Origin: Symbiodinium natans
Taxonomy: Eukaryota; Sar; Dinophyceae; Suessiales; Symbiodiniaceae
Length of the DNA stretch: 45,086 nucleotides
Assembly: GCA_905221605.1 (NCBI GenBank)
Contig: CAJNDS010002157.1
Location: forward strand, 1,450,001 to 1,495,086
Reading direction: 5' to 3'
Shown here: one piece after another, positions 42,001 to 45,086 of the stretch
How positions within the stretch are numbered: position 1 is the first letter of the stretch
Layout: every line of letters begins with the position of its first letter
Translations under genes and position numbers: made by a program
Notes under the pieces: model-generated
What the model was told of the DNA's origin: nothing
Seen by the model: the letters and a program-made list of their open reading frames with translations, nothing else
Database searches by the model: none

Positions 42001-44455
42001 AGTTTTTCTGCTTGCGCAGATCCGCTGAAGACCCACAAGACCTTGGTCCAGGGATCTTCTGGGGATTTAAGGTCTAGAGGTTAGGGTTACTGGTTTTCAA
42101 TGGGTGGGCAGAGAGGGGACAGGCCGGGGCCGAGTCGCCGTGGACGCTTTGTAGGCATCCCCAGTTCCCACCTTTTTTTTGTTTTTGTGGGGGGCAAAGT
42201 GGCCTGTGAGAGTTCTCAAGCCTAAACCCTCAACCCTCAACCCTAAACCCTGAACCCTGAAACCTGAAGTGACCGAATTTGTTTAATTCTGGTCACCCCG
42301 CCCCCCTCCCCCCGTTTGGGGCCGAGGGCCTCGGGGATGGTAACCGCAAAAGGCACATGGAGTACTTCAACCTCGACGACTTCTCCCGGAAGCCCTACAC
42401 CCCGAAGAGACGCCTCATTGAGTTTGCCAAGAAGTCCGACAACCTCGTGGACCTCATCGCCATCATGCCACTGGGCAACGTTTGGGTAGGATTTAGCGTT
42501 TAGGGTTGAGGGATTAGGGTTTAGGGTTTAGGGTTCAGGGATTAAGGACTAGGGTTTAGGGTTGAGGGTTTAGGTTTCAGGTTTAGGGTTTAGGGTTTGG
42601 GGTTTAGGGTTACTCAACTTCACACCTTGCTTTAAAATGTGGGGGTACGATGATGTCGCCGCCTCCTTCTGCCCCTTGTTGCCTGTAGCATCCTACCGGG
42701 TCCGCAGTTGCAACCCTAACCCTAAACCCCAAACCCTAAACCCTAAACCCTAAACCCTAAACCCTAAGCCCCAAGCCCTTAGCCCTAAACCCTAAACCCT
42801 AAACCCCAAACCCCAAACCCTAAACCCTGTCTTGCCCCCAGGCCTTACTGGGTGAACATCCTCGTGGGCCAGTTCCTGCCGTCCTCCTCTTTCCTCCGGA
42901 TCATCCGCCTTGCCCGGCTCCTTTGTCATGGTGGAGTAACATTTTGCAGAAACCCTAAACCCTAAACCCTAAACCCTAAACCCTAAACCCTAAACCCTGA
43001 ACCCTAAACCTTAAACCCTAAACCCTAAACCCTAAACTCTAAACCCTAAACCCTAAACCCTAAAACCCTAAACCCTAAACCCTATGTAAGGGCACTTAAA
43101 CTCAATAAGGAGTAGAAAATTCAATTTTTCGAATGCTATCCCAAGCATGAGCCAGGCTCTTCCGCATCGCCAAATCGGCCCGGTACCTGGACATGCTGCA
43201 GGTCCTGGTCATGTTGCTTGGGTCTTCTATAGGTATAGGTCTTTTTTTGGGATGTATACATATATATATATATATATTATATTTATTTATTCAAAAAGGT
43301 ATATGTTCCTTTTTGATTTGGGTTTAAGAGGATCATATTTTTCGGATTTTTTCAGAGGGTTTTAAGGGCCATCCAAGTGTTCTTGTGTGGAAAGTTGCTC
43401 CTGTCATGGCGAAAACCCGGTAGAAAGAGTGAAGAGAGACGAAGAAGCAAATATGCCTGGCAAAGGGGGGAAAAACAAACCCTAATCCCGAAAGCCTAAA
43501 CCCTAAACCCTAAAACGTAAACCCTAAACCCTGAACCCTGAACCCTGAACCCTAAACCCTAAACCCTAAACCCTAAACCCTAAACCCTAAACCCTAAACC
43601 CTAAACCCTAAACCCTAAACCCGAAACCCGAAACCCTAAACCCTAAACCCTAAACCCGAAACCCGAAACCCGAAACCCTAAACCCTAAATCCTAAACCCT
43701 AAACCCTAAACCTTAAAATCTGAACCCTGAACCCTGAACCCTGAACCCTAAACCCGAAACCCCAAACCCCAAACCCCAAACCCTAAACCCTAAACCAAAC
43801 CCTAAGGACACTCTGGAAGAGCTTCAGCATGGTGGCGATATTGTTCGTTCTGATCCAGCTCGTCGCTCTGATCGCCGGGTGCCTGCTGCAGGAGTTTGAA
43901 TCTCGGTCGGCCCTGACGGGAAGCCTAAACCCTAAACCCTAAACCCTAAACCCTAAACCCTAAACCCTAAACCCTGAACCCTAATCCCTAAACCTTAAAC
44001 CCTTAACCCTAAACCAGGGATATTGCTTGTACATTTATACACTTATTGTGCTTTAAGAGGAATCCTTCTGCCCCTAAACCTCATACCCTACAACCAAAAC
44101 CCTAGCACTTGTGAATGATTCTTCAGAGGGATTTTTAATGGTTTTTAAGTGGCCTTCCGAGGAAGAGGACGGCAGCGAGGCAGCTTTTGAGTCAGTTCTG
44201 TCTGCCTGGTACTGGATCTTCTGCCGGCTCATCGGCATGAAAGACACCCCGTACCATGCCGGCAAGGTCCACACGGACGGGGGCATCGCCATCCTAGCGA
44301 TCACTCTTACCCTGAAGGGGGTGCTGTGGATCGTTCCAATTGCCCGGATCAAGCAGATCTTCCAGTCCGAGTACAACGCAGTGGTCAAAGGAAACAACCT
44401 GCACCAGAAGGCAACCCGCGGCTCCGAATTAGTCTTTGCACAACTCTCTCTGAAC
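35120..44455 (+). CDS. Voltage-gated K+ channel-like gene, about 20 exons, 3' end outside the window
   Basis: The exons listed below from 35120 onward join into one reading frame of a six-transmembrane voltage-gated channel subunit (Kv superfamily). In order they give an unrecognised N-terminal region, a pre-S1 segment like that of Kv channels, S1, S2, the S2-S3 linker, S3, an S4 with arginine or lysine at roughly every third residue, the S4-S5 linker, S5, a pore loop and S6. Such proteins sit in a membrane as tetramers and open on depolarisation. Voltage-sensor residues are conserved: F and D in S2 (FSVDYFVRL), D in S3 (NLVDLIAIMP), and RIIRLARLLSRLFRIAKSAR for S4. The selectivity filter is not conserved (LIGMKD for TVGYGD), so potassium selectivity cannot be assumed. 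Introns are full of TTTAGGG repeats. No N-terminal T1/BTB domain was recognised. The first exon is not established: exons at 32019 and 32955 may belong to it, and coding may extend further upstream. Splice sites are inferred from frame only. Confidence 0.85.
35315..35430 (+). CDS. Exon, N-terminal region of channel gene
   Basis: The frame opens after aatggcag and includes GILQNASAEFAWQRWRSPDL followed by DPPDYMGFS. A donor after the first TTTAG unit (AGC/GTTTAG) keeps phase 0 with the next exon at 35466; a donor at 35424 would not. The final GFS is then encoded by the telomere-like repeat. Function unknown. Confidence 0.6.
35466..35529 (+). CDS. Exon, acidic linker of channel gene
   Basis: Starts after gttttag and reads GLSG then SPSEPDLIEDDEFGVLP. 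The donor G/GTTCTG leaves one base, which joins the next exon's AG to form GAG (Glu). The acidic composition suggests a cytoplasmic linker. Confidence 0.6.
35683..35744 (+). CDS. Exon, channel gene N-terminal region
   Basis: Acceptor aactttcag and donor ACG/GTGCGC. The frame DIIRTFLFTDCALPEGSYPT is open only in this phase relation to its neighbours, and its ending at phase 0 matches the next exon. CCCTAAA repeats precede it and TTTAGGG repeats follow it. Confidence 0.7.
36176..36256 (+). CDS. Exon, hydrophobic segment before S1
   Basis: Acceptor gcatag and donor ATA/GTTTAG, 27 codons, phase 0 at both ends. The stretch VAVLAVAGVVLNNASGIL is hydrophobic enough for a membrane or buried helix and precedes the Kv-type S1 by about 150 residues. 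A GC donor after ASGIL is an alternative end. Confidence 0.65.
36757..36774 (+). CDS. 18-nt microexon VSFKPW
   Basis: It lies between acceptor tccacgcag and donor TGG/GTTTAG, where the telomere-like repeat begins at once. It reads VSFKPW in phase 0, matching the exons on both sides. It is too short to support by composition; phase and clean splice sites are the evidence. Confidence 0.45.
36831..36956 (+). CDS. Exon, channel gene N-terminal region
   Basis: The acceptor in the tctgagag tract puts the frame in phase 0 and includes MPGLSVVEPEMHQQLVRPRN, ending KARILGFR before donor GTATAG. The last three residues come from GGG TTT AGA, the edge of the telomere-like repeat. An acceptor at 36856 would break phase. 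The end resembles that of the next exon (KARTLAFR). Confidence 0.6.
36962..37082 (+). repeat. (TTTAGGG)n array opening an intron
   Basis: About 17 units beginning a few bases after the donor at 36957. The rest of this intron to 37866 contains G- and C-homopolymer-rich sequence (37340-37430) and then a CCCTAAA array (about 37667-37850) just before the next exon. Confidence 0.9.
37867..37974 (+). CDS. Exon, channel gene N-terminal region
   Basis: Acceptor gatggccag; the frame begins VFRIGGEIYDSSGEDAQRCP and ends PPKQKARTLAFR with donor AGG/GTTTTG. Using the earlier GT at 37968 would shift the next exon out of frame, so the repeat-derived TTT AGG is taken as coding. 36 codons. Domain not recognised. 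Confidence 0.7.
38084..38164 (+). CDS. Exon, aromatic-rich helix before S1
   Basis: Acceptor ctttcgaag and donor GCG/GTCAGG, 27 codons in phase 0. VFDMFFFWELYDYLAKRCLR is amphipathic and aromatic, suggesting a membrane-associated or packing helix. Other frames contain stops. Confidence 0.75.
38456..38595 (-). repeat. (CCCTAAA)n array closing an intron
   Basis: About 19 units ending within 20 bp of the acceptor at 38612; the same intron opens with TTTAG-type sequence after 38165. Confidence 0.9.
38613..38703 (+). CDS. Exon, channel gene pre-S1 region
   Basis: It follows an unbroken CCCTAAA array and an AG acceptor. The frame includes MSCKIMIVFNEPDPQDVNFF and FGSLSKKLL. The donor A/GTAGCTG leaves one base, which joins the next exon's CA to give Thr. 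The alternating hydrophobic strand followed by polar turns looks like a folded cytoplasmic domain, not identified. Confidence 0.75.
38824..38891 (+). CDS. Exon, channel gene pre-S1 region
   Basis: Acceptor gggcatcag and donor CGG/GTGCGC. With two bases taken by the split codon it includes TKVLLLEGHPKVSFDRGPPA. Another frame (QLRFCSWKDI...) is also open; the chosen one fits the upstream phase. Confidence 0.6.
39086..39540. mobile_element. Two family-B half-elements in inverted orientation around an exon
   Basis: 39086-39116 (ctatattagggtcccttatt...) is nearly the reverse complement of 39508-39540. Both are related to the termini of the element at 14028. The pre-S1 exon lies between them. Confidence 0.5.
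39266..39349 (+). CDS. Exon, Kv-type segment just before S1
   Basis: Reads GILRTIQL then TTVERIFLIFDDDQSCKLAQ. In Kv channels the residues before S1 have the form VWxLFExPxSSxxA, which this follows, so S1 should come next. The only donor giving direct phase-0 joining to VWFWF is a GC (CAG/GCGGCT) at 39350. A GT donor further into the repeat (39375) would add about nine residues. Confidence 0.75.
40160..40207 (+). CDS. Exon encoding S1
   Basis: Acceptor atcggccag and donor AGC/GTCTAG. The 16 codons VWFWFILVVTVANLVS are a complete hydrophobic helix, placed as S1 by its position after the Kv-type pre-S1 motif and before S2. Phase 0 at both ends. Confidence 0.8.
40448..40510 (+). CDS. Exon encoding S1-S2 loop
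   Basis: Acceptor catggtgcag and donor AAG/GTTGGC. It reads PRYIQTMCEMAELHECTSAF plus K in phase 0 and supplies the polar, presumably extracellular loop between S1 and S2. CCCTAAA-type repeats come before it and TTTGGGGTTTAGGG-type after it. Confidence 0.8.
40783..41178 (+). CDS. Candidate nested ORF in the S1-S2 intron
   Basis: A 131-codon ATG ORF lies entirely inside the intron between the S1-S2 loop exon and the S2 exon, on the same strand as the host gene. The frame stays open upstream to 40618. It has a polar, Cys/Lys/Arg-rich sequence with one hydrophobic stretch (AFLFFPFMLLLVAVVGG) and ends RCFRHG. An AATAAA lies about 40 bases after the stop. It could be a short intronic gene, an exon giving an early end to the channel transcript, or a decayed insertion. 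No family recognised. Confidence 0.3.
   Translation: MSHSKKHCKNRCFLNFYLVNLQMSEIYDTEVHITPFTSGVLVKGRNGGKQGQNHAFHDVLRHAHKGQFSAFLFFPFMLLLVAVVGGSSVMTTHRSRKPCDSASCYRNVKRPGAACCVEEQKRSKYRCFRHG
41548..41629 (-). mobile_element. Family D element, reverse-oriented copy
   Basis: The reverse complement matches 10671-10732 (aagggg then cttataagtacagtta and ctaggtaccctgaacc). It sits in the S1-S2 intron next to a CCCTAAA array. Confidence 0.5.
41779..41823 (+). CDS. Exon encoding S2
   Basis: Acceptor cccatccag and donor CTT/GTATGT. It reads VTCLLVFSVDYFVRL. The F-x-x-D spacing with R four residues further matches the charge-transfer centre of Kv S2, where E or D follows a Phe. It joins the loop exon before it in phase 0. 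Confidence 0.88.
42327..42485 (+). CDS. Exon encoding S2-S3 linker and S3
   Basis: The acceptor (ggccgag) sits after a strong C-rich tract; the donor is TGG/GTAGGA. 53 codons in phase 0 include RHMEYFNLDDFSRKPYTPKR, a polar linker, and SDNLVDLIAIMPLGNVW, the S3 helix with its conserved Asp and Pro. This is one of the longest and clearest exons in the window. Confidence 0.92.
42689..42699 (+). CDS. 11-nt microexon in S3-S4 loop
   Basis: The S3 exon ends in phase 0 but the S4 exon needs two leading bases. Between them a strong pyrimidine tract ending gcctgtag is followed by CATCCTACCGG and then GTCCGC. These 11 bases supply His-Pro-Thr and GG, which with the next G makes Gly, restoring frame exactly. 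It encodes HPTG in the extracellular loop. Confidence 0.6.
42842..42924 (+). CDS. Exon encoding S3-S4 loop and first half of S4
   Basis: Acceptor gcccccag. The frame reads PYWVNILVGQFLPSSSFLRI then IRLARLL, with the start of the arginine ladder. The donor T/GTCATGG leaves one base that joins CC of the next exon to make Ser. Confidence 0.92.
43084..43150 (+). repeat. Dispersed repeat family E, copy 2, abutting an acceptor
   Basis: Shares taagggcacttaaac and ataaggagta with 15936-15999. Its right end is immediately upstream of the acceptor AG of the S4-S5 exon. Confidence 0.55.
43152..43221 (+). CDS. Exon encoding second half of S4 and S4-S5 linker
   Basis: Acceptor aagcatgag. After the split Ser codon it reads RLFRIAKSARYLDMLQVLVM. 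Joining at this acceptor gives RIIRLARLLSRLFRIAKSAR, an unbroken gating-charge helix, whereas the nearby cag acceptor would break frame. The donor GG/GTCTTC is phase 2. The region just upstream of the acceptor is a dispersed repeat copy (43084-43150). Confidence 0.88.
43491..43800 (-). repeat. CCCTAAA/CCCGAAA/CCCTGAA array before the S5 exon
   Basis: Mixed variants in small homogeneous runs; ends seven bases before the S5 exon. Confidence 0.9.
43807..43922 (+). CDS. Exon encoding S5
   Basis: It follows telomere-like repeats and acceptor cctaag. The reading TLWK then SFSMVAILFVLIQLVALIAG and CLLQEFESRSALTG is S5 plus the start of the turret. No GT donor gives a phase compatible with the pore exon; a GC donor at 43923 (A/GCCTAA) joins the acceptor at 44126 in frame. 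Confidence 0.88.
44127..44455 (+). CDS. Exon encoding pore loop, S6 and start of C-terminus
   Basis: The longest channel exon. The turret FKWPSEEEDGSEAAFESVL is followed by the pore helix and filter position SAWYWIFCRLIGMKDTPYHA, then S6 GIAILAITLTLKGVLWIVPI and ARIKQIFQSEYNAV. Aligned on the pore-helix Trp and the filter Gly and Asp, TVGYGD of K+ channels is LIGMKD here; the S6 hinge keeps one Pro (IVPIARI for the usual PVP). Phase-0 donors exist at 44432 and 44456. The rest of the gene lies beyond the window. Confidence 0.9.
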
Positions 44456-45086
44456 GTAGCCTTCGTACATATATGTGTATGCACATGACTGTCAGTACTT
44501 ATGCTTATGGTTGGTCTTTTTTCGTGGTTCATTGTTTATTACATAGCATGTCGTGAGACTTTTCAATATGTTAGTTTTTGTTGTTGTTCTTCATATTTGT
44601 TTCCTGAATGCTAACATATGTCATTTATTGTTACTGTTTATTGTTGATAGCACTCACTATTCTGACCATTTTTAAATCTATGTTTGTAACTCATTGTTTG
44701 TTATTCACTCATCTTTACATATAGTTACGCATTATCTTCCTTTGTTGTTCGAATTGCCCGTTGGCTTATGCTTATTGATGCGGTATTTCCATTCAACTAC
44801 TTGTCATCAACATATCAGTTGTTATCTGGTGACCACTGTTTTGCTTCATGTTTTGCATTTACCATTTTACTATTCTTTTACTAGTAATTATGTGTCAGCT
44901 TCCTATTCTGTATTCATGTTAGGTATTGTTATTTGGTATTATTGCGTGCGTGTTCATCAACTGTTTTGTTGTTTACTATTGCTAATTGTTCTTGTTCATA
45001 TCTACTTATCATATGAAATAGGATTATTTGTTCTTTTTCTTGATCGCCACAAGCAACATGATCTCCTATGGTTTCGTCTTGTTTCC
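44456..45086 (+). other. T-rich intron sequence to right edge
   Basis: Unlike the introns to its left, this stretch lacks TTTAGGG repeats and is rich in short TTG/TTA/ATT words. No open frame or repeat family was recognised. It is presumably the start of the intron after the pore exon. Confidence 0.5.

Noticed and set aside
42842-42940. Alternative frame ALLGEHPRGPV in the S4 exon, which joins S3 in phase without a microexon
   Set aside because: It destroys the S4 arginine ladder, which continues perfectly into the next exon in the chosen frame.

Overview
The window looks like nuclear DNA of a protist with a very intron-rich, repeat-rich genome. Nearly everything between the short exons is TTTAGGG/CCCTAAA, the telomere-type heptamer known from plants, green algae, dinoflagellates and chromerids, here interstitial and mostly inside introns. 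A dinoflagellate or related alveolate alga is my first guess: TTTAGGG repeats, several introns that only keep frame with a GC donor, and every recognised exon on one strand. A chromerid, cryptophyte or other alga is not excluded. No bacterial, organellar or viral signature was seen. Most genes here consist of exons of 11-170 nt, so contiguous ORFs mean little; exons were found by reading frames between AG acceptors and GT/GC donors and by checking that phases join.

The best supported gene lies at 35.1-44.5 kb on the + strand and runs off the right edge. About 20 consecutive exons, nearly all in matching phase, encode an unrecognised N-terminal region followed by a six-segment voltage-gated potassium-channel-like core. 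S1 to S6 can all be read, the voltage sensor is intact, and the selectivity-filter position reads LIGMKD instead of TVGYGD.

From 0 to about 21.5 kb there are some 40 further candidate + strand exons, many in matching phase, of unknown product. They may belong to one or more genes, or even to the same transcription unit as the channel. Exons at 32.0 and 33.0 kb lie just upstream of the channel gene.

Between 21.7 and 24.6 kb is AT-richer sequence with no recognisable gene. From 24.6 to 31.3 kb is a block of repeats: a 55-65 bp minisatellite of about 35 units, three 103-bp hairpin units, a GATGATAAA purine tract, a GC-rich stretch, and 3 kb of ATTTAAAT palindromic repeats with higher-order modules. 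The block is bounded by two related direct repeats next to TATA tracts.

The most interesting pattern is that the telomere-like repeats are polarised with respect to the exons. (TTTAGGG)n usually follows an exon and (CCCTAAA)n usually precedes the next one, so a typical intron begins with the G strand and ends with its complement and could fold back to bring its splice sites together. Several exons appear to run into the first TTTAGGG unit and end in Gly/Ala-Phe-Arg. Small inverted-repeat elements of about 100 bp (at least three families) are also scattered in introns. No tRNA, rRNA, CRISPR, promoter or origin could be supported.
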